Assembly: GCA_945876095.1 (NCBI GenBank)
Contig: CAMCMP010000013.1
Span: 1-64,000 of the forward strand
DNA: 64,000 nucleotides
Source of the DNA: Chitinophaga pinensis
Lineage (GTDB): Bacteria; Bacteroidota; Bacteroidia; Chitinophagales; Chitinophagaceae
Direction: 5' to 3'
Below, piece by piece: positions 18,704-27,618 of this stretch (position 1 is its first letter; each line of letters opens with the position of its first letter). The translations under genes and the position numbers were made by a program. The notes beneath the pieces were generated by a model. It was not told the origin of the DNA. It searched no databases and saw only the letters and a program-made list of their open reading frames with translations.

Positions 18704-19879
18704 TTAAATTCTGGTTAATGAGTTGTCAAACACAGAATAAAATTGACCACCTGGTTTGATCATATTTCTTTTCAAGCCTAATACTTTTTCCTGGCTCTCA
18801 GGACTAAGTGCAAGCAGGCAAATATCTGTTTGAGCTAACGCGTATGAATTTTTAATAGCTACTAAAGAGCCAGGCATATGCAGTTTCTCTTTGTCTTTTG
18901 AATCATCGATAACATTGGAAATAAGATCTTTTAATTCAAACAGGTTAATGTATTTAGCGGCAAGATGACCCGCACCAAAGACCGCTATTTTTTTACCTGC
19001 ATTATATGCGGTTTGCAAAAATTCCTTGTGGATCGCTTTTACCGCAGGGTATGCATTCGAAAATGTATCCATGGCCTTCAATTCTTTGTTTAAAACTATT
19101 CTAGTAACATCATCGGTTTCTTTTTTGGTGTTTCTGATCAGCGCCACCAGTGAATCTTCCAGTGACGCTTCGTAACGGAACATGATAATCACTTCAAATC
19201 CGTTTCTTTCAAAGAATGATCGGAGTGTTGTATCAGTAAAGTATACAATATGCTCTTCCCAAACAAAACAGTAATTCTTATTCTGAAGGAATTTTTTACT
19301 ATCCGGTATCTCGAATACCAGGTATCCACCCTCTTTTACATTTTTGGCAATATTCTTGAGAAATGCAGTAAGGTTATGTGCATGTTCGAGTACATGACGT
19401 ACCAACAATAAATCGATGTTTGTATCGAGCCCGAAATCTTTACCATCGGTAACGATCTGCTGTATGGTTTCTAATCCATTAAAATGAACGGGACTGTCAT
19501 TTCTTTCGGGTAATTGCATGCTATGCAGGTTGCGGAAACCTTTCTTTTCAAACCTCTCGAGAGTAGTATCATCCTTATAGGTAAGGCCAACTATTTTGCT
19601 ATCAACAGTAAGGTCCTCAAGTTTGATTAGTTCTTCGACTAGGTTATCAAGATGAAATTCTGGTTCATTATACTTTATCCAATTGAACCTTGAGCGAACC
19701 ATGCTAACAGGCATGGGGTGTAAAAGTTGTATAAGCCCGCAATTGATGCAGATACCTAATTCGAGTGTATGTGTATCTGTTTCCCTACCGGCATTTGCCT
19801 GGTAACGATTGCTTGGTGGTTGTTCGCCAAGATTAAGTTTTGAAACGACGGCGTTGGTATTACAAGATTTGCAATTCAT
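18704..19879 (-). CDS. C-methyltransferase-like protein with altered SAM-binding motif
   Basis: The overall architecture is that of the TylCIII/NovU family: zinc cysteines C3/C6 and C44/C47, a WEEHIVYFT segment in place of YHEH, and a C-terminal GAGHLAAKYINLF Rossmann-like domain. The segment that should hold SAM motif I reads V97-GLTYKDDTTL and lacks the D/E-x-G-x-x-x-G pattern seen in its relatives. The protein may have lost methyltransferase activity, act as a non-catalytic partner, or bind a different ligand. The remaining LVRHVLEHAHN motif is normal. It is 391 residues long with no frameshift, so it looks maintained and not decayed. Confidence 0.7.
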   Translation of the reverse strand: MNCKSCNTNAVVSKLNLGEQPPSNRYQANAGRETDTHTLELGICINCGLIQLLHPMPVSMVRSRFNWIKYNEPEFHLDNLVEELIKLEDLTVDSKIVGLTYKDDTTLERFEKKGFRNLHSMQLPERNDSPVHFNGLETIQQIVTDGKDFGLDTNIDLLLVRHVLEHAHNLTAFLKNIAKNVKEGGYLVFEIPDSKKFLQNKNYCFVWEEHIVYFTDTTLRSFFERNGFEVIIMFRYEASLEDSLVALIRNTKKETDDVTRIVLNKELKAMDTFSNAYPAVKAIHKEFLQTAYNAGKKIAVFGAGHLAAKYINLFELKDLISNVIDDSKDKEKLHMPGSLVAIKNSYALAQTDICLLALSPESQEKVLGLKRNMIKPGGQFYSVFDNSLTRI

Positions 19880-19900
19880 TTTTTTTATTGTTGGTGTTCA

Positions 19901-20959
19901 CTACATCCGGATCATACATCTTCCCTGAATGGTTCCGTTGCGCATAGCGAAAATAGCAGTATTTACTTCATCAAGACTATAACTATTCGTAATCAGTTCT
20001 TTCAATTTCATTTTATCCTGGTTGAACAGGTTGAATAACCGCGGTATATCCTCATTTGGCTGGCAATTGCCGCCCTGCGATCCTGTAAGGATTTTTCCAA
20101 AATGAAGCGGGAGAGAAAATATACTGATGTTATTTCCTGCCTTAGGAACGCCTACCAATATAATTCTACCATGTGGTTTGGTAATGCCATAACCGAGTTG
20201 AATAATAGCCGGCGCACCCGTATTATCAATAAATACATCAACCTTAGATTGTTGCATAATTTCTTCAATTGCTGCAGTTGCATCTGTTGTTGCACTGTTG
20301 ATGGTATGTGTGGCACCCATTTGTTTTGCAAGTTCAAGCCTGTTATAATAAATGTCCACAGCAATGATTGGGTAAGCGGATACCATAGCCGCTGCCTGTA
20401 TCACATTCAACCCGATCCCTCCTGCGCCAAATACCACCACAGATTCACCAATACGTAATTTAGCATTGTTCTCAACCACACCAAACCCAGTGGTTACCGC
20501 ACATCCGAACAAGGCAGCCACTTCAAGGTTACTTTCTTCCGGTATTACCGTTAGCCTGTTTTCTGAAACAATGCTGTAATCACTAAAGGTAGTCACACAT
20601 CCTGCATTTACTTTTTTACCATCCCACATATAATGCGGTAGTTCACTTTCAATGCCCGCGCCTTTGCGCCAATGAAGTACAACTTTTTGTCCGGGTTTCA
20701 CCTGTCTTACTCCCGGGCCAATACTGATCACTGTTCCTGAGGCTTCATGTCCTAATAAATGTGGCAGGTATTTATCCTCACCTTTTGCGCCATCAATTTC
20801 ACCAAGCTGCGAACCACAGATGCCGCTGAAATGTATCTTAACCATTACCTGGCCCACAGCCAATTCTTTTGGGGCTTCGATCTCTGCAATAACAAGCGGC
20901 TTCTTCTGTTCTACCAATATGGCCGCCTTGATCTTTCCTGGCAATTCGTTTGTTGACAT
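19901..20959 (-). CDS. zinc-dependent alcohol dehydrogenase (MDR superfamily)
   Basis: The catalytic zinc ligands C48 and G70-H71-E72 are present, and GAGGIG near 179 binds NAD(P). The segment HWRKGAGIES replaces the four-cysteine structural-zinc lobe, as in one subfamily of alcohol dehydrogenases. The enzyme interconverts an alcohol and a carbonyl, here probably on a sugar or sugar alcohol precursor. It lies 21 bp upstream of the altered C-methyltransferase gene and 12 bp downstream of a methyltransferase gene. The substrate cannot be told from sequence. Confidence 0.8.
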   Translation of the reverse strand: MSTNELPGKIKAAILVEQKKPLVIAEIEAPKELAVGQVMVKIHFSGICGSQLGEIDGAKGEDKYLPHLLGHEASGTVISIGPGVRQVKPGQKVVLHWRKGAGIESELPHYMWDGKKVNAGCVTTFSDYSIVSENRLTVIPEESNLEVAALFGCAVTTGFGVVENNAKLRIGESVVVFGAGGIGLNVIQAAAMVSAYPIIAVDIYYNRLELAKQMGATHTINSATTDATAAIEEIMQQSKVDVFIDNTGAPAIIQLGYGITKPHGRIILVGVPKAGNNISIFSLPLHFGKILTGSQGGNCQPNEDIPRLFNLFNQDKMKLKELITNSYSLDEVNTAIFAMRNGTIQGRCMIRM

Positions 20960-20971
20960 TCGTATGATTAA

Positions 20972-21643
20972 TTATTCAAAATAGATAAAAGAATGATCTC
21001 CCGTATAACCTGTTTGCTGAAACCACCAATCCCATTCTTCAGGTGAATTAAAAGCTTCGCAGGTGACCTGCCAATAAAGAAGATTCGTTTTTTCGGTTTC
21101 ATTCCGGTAAGATTCCATGCAAAGGTACTTGTTTTTCTTACCAACCCTTTCCATTTCGCGGAGTGCTTTATCAAGATCGTAACAGGCAAGATTATGAAAT
21201 GTATTCAATGAATAAACAAAGTCAAATGATTGATCTTCATAAGGCAGTGAGGTAGCGTTACCTTCTATAATACGGTCGCGAACTTCTTCTTTTGCATTGG
21301 CAATGGCATACGCTGATATATCTATGCCAAACATATCAATACCTGGAACCACTTTGGTGAAATCGAACATTAAAAATCCTTTACCACAACCAATATCGAG
21401 TACTTTATCGCCGGCTTTCAAACCATAATGATCCGCCATTACCTTAGCAACTTTCTCCCACCTTCCTTCCATGTATTTGTAACCTCCATAGTTGATGCGA
21501 CGATCGCCATCCCAATAATCAAAATCCCATTTTTTCGCGAATTCAGCTGCCTTTTCTTTTGGAAACTCAGGGTCATTCACACGTGCAAGGTAATCACGAT
21601 GCGTACTTTTGTGTACAACAGATAAAAAATCAGTGTATGCCAT
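20972..21643 (-). CDS. class I SAM-dependent methyltransferase
   Basis: The SAM loop LDIGCGKGF lies at 82-90 and the second motif MFGIDIS about 25 residues later. At 223 residues it is a single-domain enzyme. The opening residues contain several aromatic and charged positions (RVNDPEFPKEKAAEFAKK) and no signal peptide, so the protein is cytoplasmic. Its first 14 bp overlap the end of the kinase gene upstream, which indicates tight coupling with a phosphorylation step. The methyl acceptor is unknown; a sugar hydroxyl is the contextual guess. Confidence 0.8.
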   Translation of the reverse strand: MAYTDFLSVVHKSTHRDYLARVNDPEFPKEKAAEFAKKWDFDYWDGDRRINYGGYKYMEGRWEKVAKVMADHYGLKAGDKVLDIGCGKGFLMFDFTKVVPGIDMFGIDISAYAIANAKEEVRDRIIEGNATSLPYEDQSFDFVYSLNTFHNLACYDLDKALREMERVGKKNKYLCMESYRNETEKTNLLYWQVTCEAFNSPEEWDWWFQQTGYTGDHSFIYFE

Positions 21644-22676
21644 CTATATATGTTTGAAAATTTTTTAAAATGGCCTCTGCCTTTACCAATTGCCCGCGTT
21701 TCAATTCTTTTACATCAAGTTGCGGAGAGGCAAATTTTCTTCGGGCAAGATGTACGGGTAAAAAAACATTCAATGCGATACAGGCCCATTTGATCTGGAA
21801 TGCCGGGCTCATTATCTCCGCTCTTTTGGTAAGTTGCTCCTCACCTAGCAGACCCGACAGAGCCTGGTTCATAAAACCGGCAAAGTATTCCCGAGGTACG
21901 GGAACCTGTATCTGTCCAAAAAAATCACCGATCATTTTTGCCGGATCATCCCATCCGGAGTATTCAAAATCTAAAAAAACAATATTGCCATCTTCTTTCA
22001 CCAAAGCATTGTGGAAGCCAAAATCAGATGGGGATAATATCCTATATTTTTCTTCAAGATCTTCGTCTGTACTAAGGTGATGCAGCAGGCACTGGGCATG
22101 AATACTCTTTGTGAGTTTATTCCAGTTGTTGCGAATGACCTGTATGGTTTGTAAAGCCTGCCTGTTCTCATCAGGTTCAGTAGGTATTGATTCGAGTTGT
22201 TCAATCCGGTGATGGATCAATGAGATATGATCGTTTATTGAGAAACAGGCTTCTGAAGCTTTCGGCAGGTGGTAGGCTGCATCAGAAAAAGATCTTTGAT
22301 TGAGTTTTCCAAAAAAGAGAGCCGCTTGCGCTACTTCTTTTCCCGTGATCTCGCCTTTTTGCAGCGGTTTACCTTTTATAAATTCGTATAATACCAGTTT
22401 TTGTAAAGCGTTTACCGAAAGGATACGTGGTGTAAAACCCGGCGATACTTTTTCCGCATAACTGATAAAAGACTGCTCTGCATGAAAACGGTCGCGCTGA
22501 TCATCTTTATCTTGAAAAAAATGTTTTGCAAAATACTTTGTTCCGCCTACGTTAATAAGATACGTACGGTTATTCCCGATTCTTTTAGATTGTTCTATAG
22601 AAGAGACTATTCTGTAATCTCCCGCTTCGTGTAAGAGGGCCGTAATATCTTTATGTAGGTCAGCCGTTTCGTTCAT
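21630..22676 (-). CDS. APH-fold small-molecule kinase (phosphotransferase family)
   Basis: The kinase fold is shown by the catalytic loop S215-P-S-D218-F-G-F-H-N223 (in place of HGDxxxxN) and the metal-binding D236-F-E following a hydrophobic strand. N-terminal residues 35-60 form the nucleotide-binding lobe. Aminoglycoside phosphotransferase relatives in glycan loci phosphorylate sugars, choline or other small molecules. Its start codon overlaps the stop of the HAD phosphatase gene by one base (TAATG), and its end overlaps a methyltransferase by 14 bp. A sugar kinase/phosphatase pair in one pathway is plausible. The exact substrate is unknown. Confidence 0.75.
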   Translation of the reverse strand: MNETADLHKDITALLHEAGDYRIVSSIEQSKRIGNNRTYLINVGGTKYFAKHFFQDKDDQRDRFHAEQSFISYAEKVSPGFTPRILSVNALQKLVLYEFIKGKPLQKGEITGKEVAQAALFFGKLNQRSFSDAAYHLPKASEACFSINDHISLIHHRIEQLESIPTEPDENRQALQTIQVIRNNWNKLTKSIHAQCLLHHLSTDEDLEEKYRILSPSDFGFHNALVKEDGNIVFLDFEYSGWDDPAKMIGDFFGQIQVPVPREYFAGFMNQALSGLLGEEQLTKRAEIMSPAFQIKWACIALNVFLPVHLARRKFASPQLDVKELKRGQLVKAEAILKNFQTYIDGIH

Positions 22677-23281
22677 TATAAAAGCTCCTTCTCAATTTGC
22701 TTCCAGGAATTCACTACCCTGATTTCTCCCTCGATGCTCGTCGCATGGTGCCGTTCAGGATCAAATAATACTCTTGTGCAATCCGCTGGAAAAAGTGGGT
22801 TCAACAATATTTCAGGTAGGTCATCAATATATATATCGCATCCCATGGATGCGATCCGGTTTACTTTATCATCTTTGGTAAGTTCGAAAAAATAATCAAC
22901 CTTTGAGAATAATGCTTTATCATTCATTACCAGGTGCTGATCGATCCAACCAATAGCCGCTTTATGAAGATCATACTGGGGTCCTAAAAAAGGATACTGT
23001 GTTTTATGACTGATGATACAAAGTGAATGACCAAGTTGTTTCGCCCTGTCAATAAATTCTATCGCACCCGCATAAGCTTGTGCCTCGTTCATCCTTTTGC
23101 CGTATACATGACCCTGCATTTCGGTCCATTTATCTTCTTTGTTAATACTTCTGAGATGATTACGAACCGCAATCTTATTTACCGGAATTGTATGAGATAT
23201 TACGTCCTGCTCAAGTGCAACTTTATGAAAAAGGGAGTCGTAGCTTACAATTGTGTTATCAAAATCAAGTCCGATAAGCAT
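22676..23281 (-). CDS. HAD-superfamily phosphatase
   Basis: The nucleophile/acid pair D6-F-D8-N-T opens the protein. A Ser motif (CIISHKTQ) and a late acidic motif (IYIDDLPEI) complete the HAD core. At 201 residues with a small helical cap region (about 15-85) it is probably a small-molecule phosphatase. It follows the transketolase C-terminal gene by 5 bp and is translationally coupled to the kinase gene. It differs from the GmhB-like HAD enzyme at 29117-29695, so the locus has two distinct phosphatases. Confidence 0.75.
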   Translation of the reverse strand: MLIGLDFDNTIVSYDSLFHKVALEQDVISHTIPVNKIAVRNHLRSINKEDKWTEMQGHVYGKRMNEAQAYAGAIEFIDRAKQLGHSLCIISHKTQYPFLGPQYDLHKAAIGWIDQHLVMNDKALFSKVDYFFELTKDDKVNRIASMGCDIYIDDLPEILLNPLFPADCTRVLFDPERHHATSIEGEIRVVNSWKQIEKELL

Positions 23282-23286
23282 CTTAG

Positions 23287-24210
23287 TTATAATGATTTAT
23301 ATCGTTCAGTAATTACAGAAGCGATATTGCCTGCTTTCAGCCCATATTTTTTTCGTGCATATTCCTGTGAACCCACTTCATGCATAAATTCATCCGGTGT
23401 GCCAAAACATATTTGAGGGATCGGGGAATTGGTTTCGGATCTCCATTCGGCTACCGCACTGCCGAGCCCGCCGATTACACCATGTTCTTCTATTGTTGCC
23501 AGAAGTTTGCATTTGCCTGCCACCTTGACAAGGTATGCATCGTCTAATGGTTTGATGGTATGCATGCTTACAACTTCTGCTGATATACCCTCTACATGCA
23601 AAAGATCAGCCGCAGCAAGTGCTTCAGTCATTATCGTTCCGGCACATACAATAGCAACATCTGAACCTTCACGTAACGTGATGCTTTTACCTATAATGAA
23701 ATCAGGTGTTGTGTTATGAATCTTCGGTTCACCTTTTTTTCCGATACGGATGTATACAGGTGAGTTACCTTTTAATGCTTCTCTTAAAGCAAGACGCAAT
23801 TCAACTGCATCGCATGGTGCCATAACGCGCATTCCCGGTAGCGTTCTGAGAATGGCTAGATCTTCTAGAGAGTGATGCGTGGGACCAAGATCAGCGTAAG
23901 AAAGACCGGCACCTGTACCTACTATAATAACAGGTGCTTCATGATAACAAACATCAACACGAATCTGCTCAAAGCAACGTGTGGTTGTAAATGGGGTAAT
24001 GGTATAAACAATTGAACGCAGTCCTGACATAGCAAGCCCCGCGGCCACGCTCATCATATTAGCTTCAGCGATACCGCAATTATGAAAGCGGGCGGGATCG
24101 ACTTCTTTAAACTTATCAAACAGTTTGTTACCAATGTCTCCCGATAAAAGAACAATCCGTTTATCTTCTTTGGCAAGCTGCGTTATTTCATCTGCAAACG
24201 AATTTCTCAT
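23287..24210 (-). CDS. transketolase C-terminal half (pyrimidine-binding and C-terminal domains)
   Basis: The 307-residue chain corresponds to the Pyr and C-terminal domains of transketolase. It contains GIAEANMMSVAAGLAMSG, the region carrying the conserved Glu that activates thiamine diphosphate, and TTRCFEQIRVDVCYH as found in split transketolases and DXS relatives. Its partner gene ends one base before this one begins, so the two halves form a two-gene enzyme. Split transketolases within glycan loci are thought to make or modify unusual sugars by two-carbon transfer. Here the neighbours suggest supply of a heptulose phosphate or two-carbon branching. Confidence 0.85.
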   Translation of the reverse strand: MRNSFADEITQLAKEDKRIVLLSGDIGNKLFDKFKEVDPARFHNCGIAEANMMSVAAGLAMSGLRSIVYTITPFTTTRCFEQIRVDVCYHEAPVIIVGTGAGLSYADLGPTHHSLEDLAILRTLPGMRVMAPCDAVELRLALREALKGNSPVYIRIGKKGEPKIHNTTPDFIIGKSITLREGSDVAIVCAGTIMTEALAAADLLHVEGISAEVVSMHTIKPLDDAYLVKVAGKCKLLATIEEHGVIGGLGSAVAEWRSETNSPIPQICFGTPDEFMHEVGSQEYARKKYGLKAGNIASVITERYKSL

Positions 24211-24211
24211 A

Positions 24212-25036
24212 CTATTGATTTATGCCTAATTCCATTTTAGATTTTTTCACTTCTTCTTCATTTGGTATCCTGTAATGCCAGTTATTATCATCTTCCATAA
24301 ATGAAACGCCTTTACCTTTTATGGTATGGGCAATAATGGCCATTGGCTTACCGGTTTTGGAAGGAAAGTTGCTGAAAGCCTTTTGTAACTGATAAATATC
24401 ATGTCCATCTACTTCAACCGTATCCCATCCAAAGGCTTTCCATTTATCAGCCAGCGGATCAAGCGCCAGAACATCCTGGCTCCTGTCAGTTGCCTGCCAT
24501 TTATTAAAGTCAATAATCACACATAAGTTGCTTATTTTTTTCCCCCCGGCAAACATCGCTGCTTCCCAGATAGAACCCTCGTTACATTCGCCATCGCTCA
24601 GCAATGCATATACATTGTACTGCTGGTTTAATATTCTTGCGGCCAATGCCATACCCAATCCCATCGGAAGTCCATGCCCTAAAGAACCGGTAGCCGCTTC
24701 AATACCCGCGAGATAACATGGTGTTGGCGGATGCTCGGCAAATATTCCTCCATCTTCCCCATAGTTATCCAGCCATGATTCAGGATAAAATCCCCTCATG
24801 GCCAGCACCTGAAACAAAGCAGGCGCTCCATGCCCTTTACTTAAGATGAACCTATCCCGTAAAGGAGATTTGTGATCTTTGGGGTCTATCTTAAGAACTG
24901 AAAAATATAGGGTGGATAGAATATCAACACAGGAAAGACATGATCCAAGATGAGGCATGCTTGCTTTGTGTGATGTTTCGATGATCCTGCTGCGAAGTGT
25001 TCTGGATCTTTGCTGGATGTCTTCTATAGAACTCAT
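24212..25036 (-). CDS. transketolase N-terminal half (thiamine-diphosphate-binding PP domain)
   Basis: The 274-residue protein has the ThDP/Mg site S147-D-G-E150-C-N-E-G followed about 28 residues later by N178, matching the GDG-x(n)-N motif with S for the first G. H69 in SKGHG and H121 in GSLGHG are the conserved cofactor/substrate histidines. It encodes the first half of transketolase; the second half follows directly at 23287-24210. A full-length housekeeping transketolase is usually encoded elsewhere in the genome, so this copy is probably pathway-specific. Confidence 0.87.
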   Translation of the reverse strand: MSSIEDIQQRSRTLRSRIIETSHKASMPHLGSCLSCVDILSTLYFSVLKIDPKDHKSPLRDRFILSKGHGAPALFQVLAMRGFYPESWLDNYGEDGGIFAEHPPTPCYLAGIEAATGSLGHGLPMGLGMALAARILNQQYNVYALLSDGECNEGSIWEAAMFAGGKKISNLCVIIDFNKWQATDRSQDVLALDPLADKWKAFGWDTVEVDGHDIYQLQKAFSNFPSKTGKPMAIIAHTIKGKGVSFMEDDNNWHYRIPNEEEVKKSKMELGINQ

Positions 25037-25074
25037 GCTAGTGGTATTAAATTATCAACGTAAAACTGTGGTTA

Positions 25075-26019
25075 CTATTGCGCGAGATTCAGGTATTTCA
25101 TCCATTTTACTGTGAAACATTGATCAGTTTCAATGAGTTTTCCTGACTTATGCAATTCAATGATCTCATCGATTGCATCATCTACACCATACTGCTGTTT
25201 AAATCCGGTTGCCAGCAGTTTATCAGAATTCTGCCTATACGAACGTGGATCATTTGATTCAGAAACAATCACTTCAGCATTTACTTTTTTCTTTACTCTT
25301 TCTGATATCTCGAGGATGGATATATTTTCAAAACCCGCATTATAACAACCTGAAACAATAGAAGGATTTTGGATAAAATGCTGATATACACGTATCATAT
25401 CTTTCATGTGAATATTAGGTCTCGTCTGATCACCGCCGTAAACAGTTATTTTTTTGTTTTTTAATGCCTGGAAAGAAAGCATGTTCACACTAACGTCAAG
25501 GCGCATACGTGGTGAGACACCGCAGACCGTAGCAGGCCGGATACAATGAACCTGCATTTGATCCTGATAACTTAATAATACTCTTTCGGCTACCATTTTT
25601 GTTTTATTGTAAACAGAGATAGGAACCAAGGGAAGATCTTCGGTAACCTGGGGTTCATCTTTTACACCATACACACTTCCGGAACTGGCATATATAAATT
25701 GTTTAACTCCAAAGCGAACTGCGCGATCGGCAAGCTGCTGTGCAGCCAATACATTCACTTCCCATGAAAGTGTTGGATTAAGTTCCACTGCCGGATCATT
25801 CGCAATATTGGCAAGATGAATAATTACTTCTACTCCTTTAAAAGGTATTGAATCAATATTTCTTATATCGCCATTAATATTCACCAGGTTTGGATGGGCA
25901 GTCAGGTGATTACCGAACCATTGCGTATCAAAGGAAATTACTTGGTGTCCCTCTTTTAATAAGGTTTCTGTTAGAACGGTTCCTACGTAACCACATCCAC
26001 CTGTAACTAGTATTTTCAT
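25075..26019 (-). CDS. NAD-dependent nucleotide-sugar epimerase/dehydratase
   Basis: TGGCGYVG at 6-13, S112-S-G-S-V-Y and Y137-NKT-K141 form a complete extended-SDR active site. The RPATVCGVSPRMRLD segment is the substrate-loop variant seen in heptose and GDP-sugar epimerases from glycan loci. It lies 38 bp upstream of the split transketolase and 9 bp downstream of another SDR gene. It probably acts on the nucleotide-linked product of the heptose branch; the stereochemistry is not deducible. Confidence 0.8.
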   Translation of the reverse strand: MKILVTGGCGYVGTVLTETLLKEGHQVISFDTQWFGNHLTAHPNLVNINGDIRNIDSIPFKGVEVIIHLANIANDPAVELNPTLSWEVNVLAAQQLADRAVRFGVKQFIYASSGSVYGVKDEPQVTEDLPLVPISVYNKTKMVAERVLLSYQDQMQVHCIRPATVCGVSPRMRLDVSVNMLSFQALKNKKITVYGGDQTRPNIHMKDMIRVYQHFIQNPSIVSGCYNAGFENISILEISERVKKKVNAEVIVSESNDPRSYRQNSDKLLATGFKQQYGVDDAIDEIIELHKSGKLIETDQCFTVKWMKYLNLAQ

Positions 26020-26028
26020 TTGTTTTTT

Positions 26029-27021
26029 TTAAGGTTTATGTATATAATCGTTTGGTAATGTTTGTAAAGTTTCCAGGTGTTGATCCACCCATTGCAATGT
26101 ATCAGTCAACCCCTGCGTGAGTGATATCTCATCCTCCCAGCCTAACGTATTACGCAAATGGGAACTTTCAAGTAAATAGGCCTGGTCTTTCCCTAATCTT
26201 TCTTCCGCTACATCTACCGCATCAGAAAACCTAAGTCCAATCATGTCACAGATCTGTTCCACAACATTTCGTATAGAAACAGAATCCCTTGTTGAAATAT
26301 GGTAGGTGTCACCCGCAACACCATTCAACGCGATTCTATAAGTAGCATCAGCCACATCTTTGATATGAATAAAAGACCTTATACTATGCCCTCCTCCATG
26401 TAATGGCAGCTTTATTCCAAGTCTTGCAAATAACATTGTTCTTGGAATGATCCTGTATAACTGTTGCCCAGGACCATATACGTTCGCGGCACGGGTAAAT
26501 ACCACCGGGAATTTATACGATTTAAAAAAACTCATCAGGTGCAGGTCGCATGCGGCACGTGATACGGCATAGGGTGTACTTGGTGCAAAATTAAAATGTT
26601 CCTTTTGCCAGCCATCCGTACTTCCATAAGCTTCAGGTGTTGTAACATGCACATATTTTTTTAGAAATGCGCACTTACGCAGCTTGTCATGAAATTTAAC
26701 CTCGGCAACCACATTAGTCTGATACCAGTGTTCAGGATATAACCAGCTTTGTGCCACCATACCCTGTGCCGCAAAATTCACAACATATTCCGGTTTGAAA
26801 CCATTGATCAGATCCATCAATTCCGTTAACTGATGATTGAGATCAATTGCCCTGAAAGAGAATTTGCCCGGGTAGCCTGACCATGTGTAAGGCAAGAAAA
26901 CATTTTCCGGTTGCACAGACCTGCTAACACCAATCACCTCCTCTCCTTTTTGCAATAATTCATTGACAAAATGAGATCCTGAGAATGAATTACTTCCTAT
27001 TACAAGAAACTTATTGGCCAT
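26029..27021 (-). CDS. extended SDR, dTDP-glucose/GDP-mannose dehydratase-like, with Lys-to-Arg active-site change
   Basis: The fold and length (330 residues) are those of NDP-sugar 4,6-dehydratases. Two positions deviate: the glycine motif reads G9-SNSFS-G15 (middle Gly is Ser), and the catalytic pair is Y151-AVS-R155 in place of Tyr-x3-Lys. TTPEAYG near 127 is the equivalent of the STDEVYG segment. The changes may define a subfamily, since the gene is otherwise intact. Its start overlaps the gmhA stop by one base, so translation is coupled, and a role on the heptose intermediate is likely by context. Confidence 0.75.
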   Translation of the reverse strand: MANKFLVIGSNSFSGSHFVNELLQKGEEVIGVSRSVQPENVFLPYTWSGYPGKFSFRAIDLNHQLTELMDLINGFKPEYVVNFAAQGMVAQSWLYPEHWYQTNVVAEVKFHDKLRKCAFLKKYVHVTTPEAYGSTDGWQKEHFNFAPSTPYAVSRAACDLHLMSFFKSYKFPVVFTRAANVYGPGQQLYRIIPRTMLFARLGIKLPLHGGGHSIRSFIHIKDVADATYRIALNGVAGDTYHISTRDSVSIRNVVEQICDMIGLRFSDAVDVAEERLGKDQAYLLESSHLRNTLGWEDEISLTQGLTDTLQWVDQHLETLQTLPNDYIHKP

Positions 27022-27593
27022 TATTTATCAGAATTAATTTTGTTTGCGTATAACCATTTCATACACATATGTCCTACTATCGTTTGCAGATCTTCAGAGA
27101 TCTGCATATCATCTATTGCGAAGTGAATAGGGACCTGTGCAAGCTCTTTGCATTTACCGCCAGAAAACCCAAGTACCGCAAATGTTTTCAAACCCATCTG
27201 GTTAGCTACTTCCAATGCTTTAACAACATTAGGAGAATTGCCGCTTCCTGAAAGAACAATAAGAACATCACCGGCCTGTGCTTTCGCTTTCAATTGTTGG
27301 GAAAAGATATATTCGTATCCTTCATCGTTGGCAATACAGGTAATAATCGATTGGTTGGCAGGCAATGCGTCAATACGAAGACCTACTCCACTTTTTTTAT
27401 CAATACCATAATTAAAATCATTGGCAAGATGTATGGCATTGCCCGCACTACCGCCATTACCACAAATGAATACCTGTTTTTTATTTTTCCATACATTTAA
27501 TAGTGATTTTGATAATAACTCTATTTGAATTATTTTTTCACCAGCTAGTAAGTTGTTTATGCTAGTTTTATAATTGTTAAATATTTCTTTCAT
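27021..27593 (-). CDS. gmhA: sedoheptulose-7-phosphate isomerase (GmhA family, SIS domain)
   Basis: The SIS-domain signatures are FICGNGGSAGNAIHLANDF near 38-56 and LSGSGNSPNVVKAL near 105-118. The late S-E-D-L-Q-T-I-V-G-H segment supplies the Glu and His expected in phosphoheptose isomerases. GmhA converts sedoheptulose 7-phosphate to D-glycero-D-manno-heptose 7-phosphate, the first step of ADP- and GDP-heptose synthesis. At 190 residues it is full length. The 1-bp overlap with the downstream dehydratase gene and the nearby transketolase genes support a dedicated heptose-type pathway. Confidence 0.88.
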   Translation of the reverse strand: MKEIFNNYKTSINNLLAGEKIIQIELLSKSLLNVWKNKKQVFICGNGGSAGNAIHLANDFNYGIDKKSGVGLRIDALPANQSIITCIANDEGYEYIFSQQLKAKAQAGDVLIVLSGSGNSPNVVKALEVANQMGLKTFAVLGFSGGKCKELAQVPIHFAIDDMQISEDLQTIVGHMCMKWLYANKINSDK

Positions 27594-27618
27594 TTTTCAT
27601 TTTATTTTAAAGGATGGA

